Assembly: GCA_009665115.1 (NCBI GenBank) | Contig: WJXE01000006.1 | Coordinates: 1 to 22,106 of the forward strand | Direction: 5' to 3' | DNA from: Nitrosopumilales archaeon | Lineage (GTDB): Archaea; Thermoproteota; Nitrososphaeria; Nitrososphaerales; Nitrososphaeraceae | Length of the DNA: 22,106 bases | Part shown: positions 1 to 6,932 of the stretch, piece after piece | Layout: the number at the start of each line of letters is the position of its first letter | Numbering within the stretch: position 1 is the first letter of the stretch | Notes under the pieces: generated by a model | Database searches by the model: none | The model's input: the letters and a program-made list of their open reading frames with translations, nothing else | Told to the model about the DNA's origin: nothing | Program-made: the position numbers and the translations under genes

Positions 1-44
1 TTAGATCCTATGAAACCGGCTCCACCAGTTACAAGTATCTTCAT
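1..44 (-). CDS. NAD-dependent sugar epimerase/dehydratase, N-terminal fragment
   Basis: Reading leftward from an ATG at 44, the first 14 codons give MKILVTGGAGFIGS and then run off the window. This is the beta1-loop-alpha1 nucleotide-binding segment of extended short-chain dehydrogenases (GalE, RmlB and related NDP-sugar epimerases or dehydratases), with the GGxGFIGS glycine motif intact. A TATA-like stretch (minus strand AAAAATATGG, about 75-84) lies some 30-40 nt upstream. The exact substrate cannot be told from 14 residues. The family is clear; the identity within it is not. Confidence 0.8.
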   Translation of the reverse strand, partial: MKILVTGGAGFIGS

Positions 45-242
45 AAATTCACTTAGTTATCTGGTCGGTAGGTGCCATATTTTTCTGTTATTGGATTAAC
101 CCAACCAAAGAAGAACCTCATGAAGGCGCATGATGCTATTATTGAAAGCGATGAACCGCCCTAGTAAAGGTATAAACCTTCTAAAATACAACATCTCAGA
201 GAAGAGCTATTTAGTGGGTTAAGAAGTAAATTCGTGCTATTA

Positions 243-248
243 TTATAA
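243..248 (+). promoter_or_regulatory. TATA-like box of the siroheme decarboxylase gene
   Basis: TTATAA ends about 25 nt before the ATG at 274, the spacing expected for an archaeal promoter giving a leaderless or nearly leaderless mRNA. No Shine-Dalgarno sequence is visible before the ATG, which agrees. Inferred from position and base content only. Confidence 0.45.
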
Positions 249-273
249 TCATAAGTGGATAGGTTTTTAATAG

Positions 274-1311
274 ATGAGCAAGCATGACGAATATTCCTTG
301 GTACCAAGATCAGTCCAGGCACAACAAATCGATACAGTAGATAAACAACTTTTGAATGAAATCCAATGGGTTTTTCCGCTAACTGATAGACCGTATCTTG
401 AGATATCAAAACGTTACAATATTTCTGAAAAAGATGTTATGCAAAGAACTTCCCACTTGAAGGAGATCGGTCTAATTAGGCAGATTAATGCCATTTTTGA
501 TACAAGGCGACTTGGTTATAAAAGTGCTCTAGTGGCTTTTGTGGTTAAACCTGACAAACTCAATCACGTTGCCGAAGAAGTAAACAAGCACCCAGGAGTG
601 AGTCATAATTATGAGAGAAGTCACGAATTCAACATGTGGTTTACGCTTGCTGTTCCTCCCTATGCGGATATAAAGATGGATTTAGAGAGAATGGCTTCGA
701 TAGATGGTGTTATGAAATATCGTGTGCTGCCAACTTTGAAACTCTATAAGATAGGTGTTAGACTAGATATGGTTAATGAAGATGCCAAAATGCCAGAACC
801 AACCGACAAGGTTAAGACTTTGAATCCACGGAAATTCAATCTCACCGAACGAGACAAAGAATTTATCCGTGAACTGCAGAAGGATCTAAAGGTAATAGCA
901 GAACCGTTTAAGGAGCTCGCACACACTCTTGGCATAACAACCTCCCAACTCTTTGCAAAGGCTAAAGAATATGAACAACTTGGTGTAATGCGAAGATTCG
1001 CAGCAATCTTGCGTCATCGGGATGCAGGTTTCACTGCCAATGGCATGGTAGTATGGAAAGTGCCTGATTTAAAAATCGACGAGGTCGGCAATAAACTCGC
1101 TGCTTTTCCGCAGGTGAGTCATTGTTATCGGAGACCAATTTATCCAGATTGGCAGTTTAATTTATTCAGTATGGTTCACGCACGTACAATAGAAGCAGCA
1201 GAAAAAATTACAGTCCAGATGTCTGAATCGATTGGCATTAAAGATTATAAGATTTTATTCAGCTTGCGGGAATTTAAAAAAGAGCGTGTAAAATACTTTG
1301 AGGGTAATTAG
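274..1311 (+). CDS. ahbAB: Siroheme decarboxylase, AhbA-AhbB fusion (Lrp/AsnC-like fold)
   Basis: 345 aa made of two Lrp/AsnC-like halves. Each has a winged-helix segment (about 20-75 and 190-245) followed by a ferredoxin-like domain. The first half carries GVSHNYER and FNMWFTL (108-124). The second carries GVMRRFAAILRHRDAGF (237-253) and QVSHCYRR followed by FNLFSM (280-300). These histidine/arginine-rich signatures belong to siroheme decarboxylases (AhbA, AhbB, NirDLGH) rather than to DNA-binding regulators. The family removes two acetate carboxylates from siroheme to give 12,18-didecarboxysiroheme in alternative heme synthesis. AhbA and AhbB are separate ~150-170 aa proteins in sulfate reducers; here they are one chain. 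Such genes are often annotated as AsnC regulators. Heme O synthase at 9852 shows that heme is made. Cytoplasmic; monocistronic as far as seen. Confidence 0.85.
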   Translation: MSKHDEYSLVPRSVQAQQIDTVDKQLLNEIQWVFPLTDRPYLEISKRYNISEKDVMQRTSHLKEIGLIRQINAIFDTRRLGYKSALVAFVVKPDKLNHVAEEVNKHPGVSHNYERSHEFNMWFTLAVPPYADIKMDLERMASIDGVMKYRVLPTLKLYKIGVRLDMVNEDAKMPEPTDKVKTLNPRKFNLTERDKEFIRELQKDLKVIAEPFKELAHTLGITTSQLFAKAKEYEQLGVMRRFAAILRHRDAGFTANGMVVWKVPDLKIDEVGNKLAAFPQVSHCYRRPIYPDWQFNLFSMVHARTIEAAEKITVQMSESIGIKDYKILFSLREFKKERVKYFEGN

Positions 1312-1637
1312 TGATGATGGCTTCCAGAACGGGCCAAACATTCTCATTTATCTCAGCGCTTGCGGTTGCCCATACTTGAAGACAATTTAGAAATCTGTGA
1401 AGTTGAAGTTGATTGCATCAACAAAATATTCTCCTTAGCTTCACAGCATAGAGTAGGTAGGCATTATCATACGTGCGAAAGCTATTCTGCTAACATTTAC
1501 ACATATATTGCTCGCCTAGACCATTCGAATCCATGCTGGAAACCCGTGCATACACGGGGAGACGAGTTTGGCAAAGGTGGCTTATAAGCGTGCTGGTAGT
1601 ATCTTCCGGTAAAAGTATAATTGTGACACTTTCTCGT
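1312..1637. other. Intergenic region with hairpins, no confident gene
   Basis: 326 nt between two genes whose ends face each other. Reading frames here are short, begin with TTG and resemble no family known to me. The region does hold structure: a perfect 6-bp hairpin CCCGTG-CATA-CACGGG (1543-1558), then AGACGAG (1560-1566) complementary to CTCGTCT (1633-1639), with an inner AAAGT/ACTTT pair (1612-1616 and 1628-1632) abutting the outer stem. This may be a small RNA or a 3' end structure. It is not a standard tRNA, because the T-loop consensus is absent. Confidence 0.4.
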
Positions 1638-2063
1638 CTAGGGGTACACTATCTTCCAATCTACAAGGGAGTAGAGAAATATTCCATAAGCTGTCGATTC
1701 ACTTCGTCTCCCTGCATCATTTCCTATCTGTATGGTGTATTCATTAGAATCGACACCTCTTGCCTCTTCTGTTGATACTGCAATGGCCGTCTCCTTAGGC
1801 TGCACCGTGGCCACTATCGGGAGGCCATCAGCACTTTTAGCCATTTCTCTCAATCGATTTAGCTCCTGACCTTTGAGGCTCGGAATCTTTCTACTTGATT
1901 TTACTTGTATTAGCCATTTAGTCGACCTTCTGGTTGCAATGATATCTGCAGGTCCCCTACTTCCGCGAGATAACTGTACATTCCAGCCACAGGAGTTCAG
2001 GTAAATCGCTACTACAAATTCCCCATCTCTACCAAATTTACTCCACGAACAGCACGATAGCAA
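1638..2063 (-). CDS. PD-(D/E)XK nuclease-like protein (archaeal Holliday-junction-resolvase-like)
   Basis: 141 aa from a TTG start; no ATG is available before the conserved core. Residues 10-58 contain the restriction-endonuclease-like core: FGRDGEFVVAIYL with Glu15, SRGSRGPADIIA with Asp40, and WLIQVKSSRK with Gln53-Val-Lys55. This matches the E...D...(E/Q)xK metal site and the G-R-x-G-E opening of Hjc/YraN-like nucleases. The Q in place of E in the (D/E)xK element is tolerated in the superfamily. The C-terminal half (70-141) is not recognised. Archaeal Hjc proteins are about 120-140 aa, so the length fits, but the usual Hjc dimerisation residues cannot be confirmed by eye. A small DNA-repair or restriction-type nuclease is the safest reading. 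Confidence 0.6.
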   Translation of the reverse strand: MLSCCSWSKFGRDGEFVVAIYLNSCGWNVQLSRGSRGPADIIATRRSTKWLIQVKSSRKIPSLKGQELNRLREMAKSADGLPIVATVQPKETAIAVSTEEARGVDSNEYTIQIGNDAGRRSESTAYGIFLYSLVDWKIVYP

Positions 2064-2184
2064 AGCCGCATAATTTTAGACTACGAGGCTAGCAATATTG
2101 CTTGTTCTCAAAAGTGATTTACGTTATAGTCAAAAAATTGTGAGAAACATATGGACGTACTACTGTAGATGTCGGGTTCATTTT

Positions 2185-2404
2185 TTATGACCTTCCTTTC
2201 TCGAAGGAACGTCGCATCGACTCGCTGTTTAACGCAATTACTGGACGAGGCACAAAGTACAATTCGTAACTCTTGTAAGGGCTATGACGTTTAACATATT
2301 CTTCAGAAGCCAATTTGTCGTCTAGAATCTCATCATAAGTATCATCTTGGTTTCGGGTTTCTTGTTTTTTTGACCAAGACCCTGTGAGTTTCAGAGCAAG
2401 TCAT
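2185..2404 (-). pseudogene. Small antitoxin-like gene with a one-base frameshift in an A7 run
   Basis: An ATG at 2404 (minus), overlapping the acetyltransferase 3' end by 14 nt, opens a frame beginning MTCSETHRVLVKK. It ends early unless one base is removed from the A7 run at 2365-2371. With one A deleted the frame runs on as QETRNQDDTYDEILDDKL and ends at TAA 2185-2187, for 72 aa in total. The S-x-T-H-x-x-L ... D-T-Y-D-E-I-L pattern resembles small archaeal VapB-like/DUF7557-type antitoxin proteins (family resemblance by eye). The continuing frame is rich in charged residues and looks coding throughout. It is either a recently broken gene, a programmed frameshift, or a homopolymer sequencing error. 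No toxin-like partner is visible next to it. Confidence 0.5.
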
Positions 2405-2873
2405 ACCTCATAGAGAGTCCATACTTTTTGAAGCCAATTTTTTTATAGAACGGCACGTTCTTTTCTGAGCAATCGAGAATAACTTTGTAACATTTCATTT
2501 GTGCAGCAAACCTTAAGGACCGGCCCACTAACGCTCTGCCGATACCCAGACCTTCATATCCTTTTTTCGTTGCAACGTCTTCAATATGCCCCACTCTCCC
2601 TCCATTATGTATAAACTTCTGCTCTATCAATAATGTGTTTGAACCGATGATTTCGCCGTCCTTTTTAACTGCTACAAAGACTTTGTAGAATGGATAAGAT
2701 CTAATTTCATGTAGGACTTTCTTTGCATTCTCGTGGTCTTCACTGATTTTTCCAACCTCCGTCAAATTCGATAATGTGTCGAAAAAACCTCTGTGCAAGT
2801 CTGTATCGATTATTTCTCGTACCTCAAAATCAATTTTTTTTGAATCTCCCGTGTAAATATTATATTTTTTCAT
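2391..2873 (-). CDS. Glucosamine-6-phosphate N-acetyltransferase-like GNAT (GNA1 type)
   Basis: 160 aa from the ATG at 2873. The frame stays open upstream to 2948, but those 25 residues lack family similarity. Strong resemblance to eukaryotic GNA1/GNPNAT1: an R-E-x-x-x-x-D opening, GFFDTLSNLTEVGKIS near residue 30, the IEQKFIH...VGHIEDVA strand, the acetyl-CoA-binding GYEGLGIGRALV loop, and CYKVILDCSEKNVPFYKKIGF near the C-terminus. GNA1 acetylates glucosamine-6-phosphate with acetyl-CoA on the way to UDP-GlcNAc; its length is about 150-185 aa, as here. In an archaeon this would serve surface glycan or protein glycosylation, consistent with the sugar epimerase fragment at the left edge. The substrate is inferred from similarity; another small amine substrate is possible. 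Confidence 0.75.
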   Translation of the reverse strand: MKKYNIYTGDSKKIDFEVREIIDTDLHRGFFDTLSNLTEVGKISEDHENAKKVLHEIRSYPFYKVFVAVKKDGEIIGSNTLLIEQKFIHNGGRVGHIEDVATKKGYEGLGIGRALVGRSLRFAAQMKCYKVILDCSEKNVPFYKKIGFKKYGLSMRYDLL

Positions 2874-3131
2874 GTTTCCCAATATTTTACTTTTTTTGCA
2901 TAGCCCCACAGGATTTTCGAATATTCGGCCCGGTCCAAATGCTGACAATCCTAAGTGCCCTCTTCTGCATGAATTTTCGCTGCATCTAGACCACGATCGT
3001 TACTATGGCAACTGAAACATAGAAACTACCCATGCTGTTACCTTTCTGTTCATAGAATCTGTCCGTCCATAAAGGATAACAATGTTATGTATAGTGTGGC
3101 AGTGATAAATGATCTGTCGTCAGTTTATAGA

Positions 3132-3139
3132 TTATATAA
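3132..3139 (+). promoter_or_regulatory. TATA-like box of the L44e-S27e operon
   Basis: TTATATAA lies 57 nt before the ATG at 3197, predicting a leader of roughly 30 nt that would include most of the inverted repeat at 3144-3158. It is the clearest TATA match in the 250-nt gap 2949-3196. A further perfect 13-bp palindrome (ATAACAATGTTAT, 3076-3088) lies about 45 nt upstream of it. Confidence 0.5.
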
Positions 3140-3143
3140 ATTA

Positions 3144-3158
3144 CCGGATGTTATCCGG
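3144..3158 (+). repeat. Inverted repeat between TATA box and L44e start
   Basis: CCGGAT-GTT-ATCCGG: perfect 6-bp arms with a 3-nt centre, beginning 5 nt after the TATA-like box and covering the expected transcription start. It could be an operator or a hairpin at the mRNA 5' end. No regulator is identified. Confidence 0.5.
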
Positions 3159-3196
3159 AGACGCTTTCCTTAAATTACCCTTGACTAGCATCGTAT

Positions 3197-3478
3197 ATGA
3201 TGAAAATGCAGAAAGAACAGAACAAATTCTGTTCTAAATGCAAGACTCATACAGTCCAAGCAGTGTCCATTTATAAGAAGGGCAAGGACAGGGCCACTGC
3301 ACAGGGTGCACGCCGACACGCTGAGGATAAGCGAGGTTATGGAGGCCAAAAGTTTCCAGAGCTCAAGAGGACTGCGAAGACGACAAAGAAGATCAGATTA
3401 CGCTATACCTGTAAAACCTGTCAAAGACAGACGATGAAGGAAGGCATACGAATGCGGAAACTGGAAATACAGCCCTAA
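3197..3478 (+). CDS. rpl44e: Ribosomal protein L44e (eL42)
   Basis: 93 aa, the normal length for archaeal L44e. The zinc ribbon is complete: C12-x2-C15 and C72-x2-C75. The basic central region with the GxxRRxxxKxxGYGGQ pattern (37-51) is typical of the family. It is a component of the large subunit near the E site. Three in-frame ATGs occur within the first four codons (M1, M2, M4), so the exact start is uncertain by a few residues. It is followed at a short distance by S27e, the conserved archaeal pairing, and the two share a promoter upstream of 3197. Confidence 0.95.
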   Translation: MMKMQKEQNKFCSKCKTHTVQAVSIYKKGKDRATAQGARRHAEDKRGYGGQKFPELKRTAKTTKKIRLRYTCKTCQRQTMKEGIRMRKLEIQP

Positions 3479-3480
3479 GA

Positions 3481-3487
3481 AGGTGAT
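3481..3487 (+). promoter_or_regulatory. Shine-Dalgarno sequence for S27e
   Basis: AGGTGAT matches the complement of the archaeal 16S 3' tail over seven bases. It ends 10 nt before the ATG at 3498 and 13 nt before the next ATG at 3501. This argues that translation begins at one of these two and not at the upstream GTG/ATG codons within the motif itself. Confidence 0.5.
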
Positions 3488-3497
3488 GATGATAATA

Positions 3498-3698
3498 ATG
3501 ATGTCTAAAAGAAATATAATGATTCCGAAGCCAAATAGTAATTTTATTTCTGTCCAATGTACTGAGTGTGGAGAAAAAAGGATTATCTTTACGCATACAA
3601 CAACAGACATTAACTGTAAATCTTGTGGTCAACCGCTTGCTAAAAAGGCTGGGGCCAAAGCGAATATTCTCGGCAAAGTCCTGAACATACTTGACTAA
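3498..3698 (+). CDS. rps27e: Ribosomal protein S27e (eS27)
   Basis: Small zinc-ribbon protein of the 30S subunit, about 65 aa from the chosen ATG. It has IPKPNSNFISVQCTECG near the N-terminus, typical of archaeal S27e, and four zinc cysteines in two CxxC pairs (QCTECG and NCKSCG). The frame is open a few codons further upstream (GTG at 3483, ATGs at 3486 and 3489), but those overlap the Shine-Dalgarno motif, so 3498 or 3501 is preferred. It follows L44e by about 20 nt. Its TAA stop overlaps the TAG stop of the convergent cobY gene, leaving no room for a terminator between them. Confidence 0.93.
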   Translation: MMSKRNIMIPKPNSNFISVQCTECGEKRIIFTHTTTDINCKSCGQPLAKKAGAKANILGKVLNILD

Positions 3699-4324
3699 TT
3701 CTCGTCCTCAAGCATTCCCTCGGCGATCTCCAATTCTCTTGTTGTGTTTACATTGACTGCTAGCTCCTTCTCGTTCATCACTATATAATGTTCCGCTAAA
3801 CTAAACTCGCGGTTAACTTTTGAAGAGTCAAGAATAGTTATCCCTGAGTGACAATATCCTTTTCTTCTTATAACGGTCACTATGCTGGGTTTGATACCAA
3901 TACTTTCAACAAACAGCTTTTCAACCAAAATAGACACACATGGGTCACTAGGCAAACATCTGACAACAACGTTTTGAACAATTTTTGAATTCAGTAGTGG
4001 AAGATCTGCCGATACTACGAAGACCCTTGCAGGTTTGAACTTGCAGACAGCCACCGAAAGATCTTTTGAATAGCTGATACCGCCAGTTTCGACTACATCG
4101 ATCGGTTCTAAAGAAGAGTAATAATGATTACGGATGAATGTGTTGGTTTTGGGCGTATTGATGCTGGGGATGGCTACTATTTTCTCGAATTGCCCGGATC
4201 CTACCAATGCATGGAGCACCCGGTCAATCATAGTGCTCCCCTTCAGTTTTAACAATGGTTTTTCGGTTTCAGGGGCGATCCCCATTCTGGTGCCTCTCCC
4301 GCCACACATTAAAGCAGCTATCAT
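3695..4324 (-). CDS. cobY: GTP:adenosylcobinamide-phosphate guanylyltransferase
   Basis: 209 aa nucleotidyltransferase of the archaeal CobY family, the non-homologous counterpart of bacterial CobU. It begins with the signature MIAALMCGGRGTRMG, with a downstream EKPLLKL, followed by the ADLPLL metal/nucleotide segment. CobY transfers GMP from GTP to adenosylcobinamide-phosphate to give AdoCbi-GDP, the activated ring for CobS. The start at ATG 4324 forms an ATGA overlap with the cobS TGA, indicating translational coupling; a six-codon upstream extension is open but lies inside cobS. It is the last gene of the five-gene cobalamin operon. Cytoplasmic. Confidence 0.9.
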   Translation of the reverse strand: MIAALMCGGRGTRMGIAPETEKPLLKLKGSTMIDRVLHALVGSGQFEKIVAIPSINTPKTNTFIRNHYYSSLEPIDVVETGGISYSKDLSVAVCKFKPARVFVVSADLPLLNSKIVQNVVVRCLPSDPCVSILVEKLFVESIGIKPSIVTVIRRKGYCHSGITILDSSKVNREFSLAEHYIVMNEKELAVNVNTTRELEIAEGMLEDEN

Positions 4325-5118
4325 AGTACTTGCTTGGACCAATCGTTTGTTGCTGAAGAGAAAATGATTAAAGATGAAAGACGAGTGAGCTCGTTCGATG
4401 CGCCAATGACATCTCCAGATATGCCACCAAAGCTTCTCTTTGAAATGTAATGTAATATTATTCCAATCAGTACGGAACCACTTAACGACATAATCCCAGC
4501 ATATCCGCCTCCTGTTAGCACTAGAATTAGTATTATAATTGCTGTGGCAGCTAACATTTTTCGTCTATCCTTCATGCTGGCAGTAAACGGAGAACTGAAA
4601 CCTTCCCATGCGGATAATCCTATGTGGGCCTGCAGCACCATCGTGTATTTAGCAATTGCTTCAGCAACTACAATACTGGTTAACAGTTTTAACCCTTCAA
4701 AGTGGAAGCTAGATAGTGCAACAATCATACCTGCGACGTAAAGAACAACCGATACCGTTCCGGCAGAGCCTACTGCTGGATCACGCATTGCTTTGTGTTT
4801 ATCTTCTTTCCCTCCCTTAGCCATTAATCCATCAGCAAAATCAGCAAGCGCATCCGTATGATTTACCCCTGTGATTATAACAAGTACTGCCGTTACCAGA
4901 ACCCCTAGGAGGAGAGGTTGTATATAAAACGAAATTGCATATGCGAATACCCCCACTATGGTCCCAATAATAGCTCCAGCGATGGGAAAAAGATACATGA
5001 CCTTTGCGACAGAATAAATGTCGATAGTGGCTGAATGTCTAGAAGTAGGTATTATTGACAGAAATGAAATTATTGCTTGTATCCATCTAAAGGCCAAATA
5101 GAAGTTTCCACCAACCAA
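4321..5118 (-). CDS. cobS: Adenosylcobinamide-GDP ribazoletransferase (cobalamin synthase)
   Basis: 265 aa integral membrane protein with about six hydrophobic segments. The conserved acidic loop is present at 87-120: HTDALADFADGLMA followed by KAMRDPAVGSAGT, matching the family HxDGLADxxDGL ... MxDxxxGxxG metal-binding motifs. CobS joins AdoCbi-GDP to alpha-ribazole (phosphate), closing the nucleotide loop of cobalamin. The first ATG (5118) lies 32 nt inside the 3' end of cbiB. The overlap is plausible for this tight operon, though a slightly shorter N-terminus is possible. Its stop overlaps the cobY start. Confidence 0.93.
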   Translation of the reverse strand: MVGGNFYLAFRWIQAIISFLSIIPTSRHSATIDIYSVAKVMYLFPIAGAIIGTIVGVFAYAISFYIQPLLLGVLVTAVLVIITGVNHTDALADFADGLMAKGGKEDKHKAMRDPAVGSAGTVSVVLYVAGMIVALSSFHFEGLKLLTSIVVAEAIAKYTMVLQAHIGLSAWEGFSSPFTASMKDRRKMLAATAIIILILVLTGGGYAGIMSLSGSVLIGIILHYISKRSFGGISGDVIGASNELTRLSSLIIFSSATNDWSKQVL

Positions 5119-6079
5119 CCAGATATAAAATTAGTAACATCGGAATGGAAAGACTAAGGCTGAACAGAATTGTTGTTAATTTCATTATAGAGATTGCTAT
5201 CTTACATTTCGCGATAGACAAGGGCTCACGATTTTCCCCTAGTGAATAATGCCCGACTTTTTCAAGCTTAATTCGAAGAGCGCCAGCCATTGTGGCCATC
5301 GGGTATCCAGCATTTGGGCTACGAGTCTTGCTGTGGTCACGACGCAAAATCTGAATAGAATTCTTCCAATCCGCGCCAAGCAATCGAGAGGAAATAACCA
5401 TCAAAAACGAGGTAATTCTAGCAGGAACATAGTTAGCGATGGTATCCAATTTAGCAGACATGCATCCAATATTCTTGTAATAATCATCTTTGTAGCCTAC
5501 CATGGAATCAAGTGTATTAATGATCCTGTATGCTAGCGCTCCAGCTGGTCCTAATATTGAATAGAAAAACAGTGGCGCAACAATTCCGTCGACAGTGCTT
5601 TCTCCTATGCATTCTATTGTAGCCGAAAGTACATCTTGTCTACTCAGCTGTTTAGTCTGTCTTCTTACTATCAATGACAAATTATGTTGTGCGCTCTTAA
5701 TGTCGCCCCTTTCTAGGGCGTTTATGATTTCGAAAGCATGTTTTTCCATTCCCTTTATGGCAAGAGCAACTTTCAATATTAGAGCCGTGAGAATAGTAGC
5801 GGCAACTAATCCGAATAGATGAAGACACATAGAGACTAAAAGCTGGGTTGCGATGCCAATTAATGCAATTAATACGATAGCGAAAATCATCCCGCCCAAT
5901 TTCTCCTTATTCACATTGTGACCATCTTTGTCTCCTTTTAATTTTGGTATAAAGAAGCCAATTAGAATTCCTAGCCATGACACGGGATGATACTTATTTG
6001 GGGGATCCCCAAACAAGATATCTATTAAAACTCCCCCCATTAGTCCAATTAATAAATATCCGTAGCCCACCTCCATCAT
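5087..6079 (-). CDS. cbiB: Adenosylcobinamide-phosphate synthase CbiB
   Basis: 330 aa multi-pass membrane protein. Family motifs are visible: ILFGDPPNKYHPVSWLG (21-37), INTLDSMVGYKDDYYKNIG, and the AKLDTIANYVPARIT segment that follows. It attaches aminopropanol phosphate (from the CobD decarboxylase) to adenosylcobyric acid. The ATG at 6079 overlaps the TGA of the upstream CobQ-like gene (ATGA), and the 3' end overlaps cobS. This product links the two neighbouring activities, as expected from the gene order. Confidence 0.93.
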   Translation of the reverse strand: MMEVGYGYLLIGLMGGVLIDILFGDPPNKYHPVSWLGILIGFFIPKLKGDKDGHNVNKEKLGGMIFAIVLIALIGIATQLLVSMCLHLFGLVAATILTALILKVALAIKGMEKHAFEIINALERGDIKSAQHNLSLIVRRQTKQLSRQDVLSATIECIGESTVDGIVAPLFFYSILGPAGALAYRIINTLDSMVGYKDDYYKNIGCMSAKLDTIANYVPARITSFLMVISSRLLGADWKNSIQILRRDHSKTRSPNAGYPMATMAGALRIKLEKVGHYSLGENREPLSIAKCKIAISIMKLTTILFSLSLSIPMLLILYLVGWWKLLFGL

Positions 6080-6918
6080 ATTTTATCTAGACCCACAACA
6101 TTTGTCATTATCTCATCTATAGAGATCTTATTTTTTATCGAGTTTGCAACGATGTCGATCTCCCTGCTCCATGCTCTCGATGGAATTTCAACTTTTGAAG
6201 CACCGTCAAGCGAATCCTCAGCTGGCAAATTAAAAGCTAACTTGGGTATTACGCCAAAATTTTTTTTTCGCGTAATTTTTTCTACGGATTTTATTGCTGA
6301 TTCTAGGATCGATGGATCGCCACGGAATTTGTTTATTAGAAAACCTCGTATTAAGCTCCTATATTGAGGTTTTAGTAACTTGAGAGTACCTACAATGCTG
6401 GCAAAACATCCTCCTCTTTCTATGTCTGTCACAATGATTACCGGTGCTTCGACTTTCTTTGCAAGCAACATATTTGCTATGTCATACTTCGAAATGTTAA
6501 TTTCAGCTGGTGAACCGGCTCCCTCAATTACCACTATATCATTTTCTATTCTAAGGTTTTCGAGCGCTTCAATGATGATTGGAAAACCCTTTTGCAAGGT
6601 GAATGTTTCATAATATTCTTTGGCATGCATTTCGGAATAAAAGATGCCGTTCAAGATAACCCTGCTCCGGTAGTTGCCGAGCGGTTTTATTAAAATAGGA
6701 TTCATTTTTACGTCTGGTCGTTTTCTACAAGCTTCGGCTTGGATAGCCTGGGCTAGGGCTATCTCTTTAGATTCGGATTTTTCGGTAATAATATGTATAT
6801 TCGAAGACATATTCTGAGCCTTAAATGGAGCTACACGATATCCTAGATCAGAAAAAATTCTGCACAACCCCATAACAATAGTACTTTTACCTGCGCCAGA
6901 TGATGTTCCTTGGATCAT
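6076..6918 (-). CDS. cobQ: Cobyric acid synthase-like amidotransferase lacking the GATase domain
   Basis: 280 aa from ATG 6918 (an adjacent TTG at 6921 would add one residue). The N-terminal dethiobiotin-synthetase-like half of CobQ/CbiP is complete: P-loop GTSSGAGKST, PFKAQNMSSN (32-41), the QAIQAEA...VKMNPILIKP helix-turn (58-80), VVIEGAGSPAEIN (130-142), VTDIERGGCFASIVGTL (164-180), and the INKFRGD and PAEDSL motifs. Full-length enzymes are about 480-510 aa and continue into a class I glutamine amidotransferase domain with a catalytic Cys. Here the protein stops about 40 residues after PAEDSL, directly at an ATGA overlap with cbiB, so there is no space for that domain. CobQ amidates adenosylcobyrinate a,c-diamide at four positions. 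This version would need free ammonia or a separate glutaminase. Part of the minus-strand cobalamin operon. Confidence 0.85.
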   Translation of the reverse strand: MIQGTSSGAGKSTIVMGLCRIFSDLGYRVAPFKAQNMSSNIHIITEKSESKEIALAQAIQAEACRKRPDVKMNPILIKPLGNYRSRVILNGIFYSEMHAKEYYETFTLQKGFPIIIEALENLRIENDIVVIEGAGSPAEINISKYDIANMLLAKKVEAPVIIVTDIERGGCFASIVGTLKLLKPQYRSLIRGFLINKFRGDPSILESAIKSVEKITRKKNFGVIPKLAFNLPAEDSLDGASKVEIPSRAWSREIDIVANSIKNKISIDEIMTNVVGLDKI

Positions 6919-6932
6919 CAAAAGTCTCGCTT

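Noticed and set aside
57..121. 22-codon frame (MRFFFGWVNPITEKYGTYRP and on) just upstream of the epimerase fragment
   Set aside because: Too short, overlaps the likely promoter, and resembles no family; possibly a remnant but not supportable.
274..1311. Annotation as an Lrp/AsnC transcription regulator
   Set aside because: Both halves carry siroheme decarboxylase signatures and the double length does not fit a regulator.
1515..1540. TTCGAATCC resembling a tRNA T-loop
   Set aside because: The flanking 5-nt arms do not pair on either strand and no acceptor stem is found at the right distance.
1360..1775. Two overlapping plus-strand frames of 75 and 80 codons
   Set aside because: TTG or weak starts, no motif, and the second overlaps the nuclease-like gene on the other strand.
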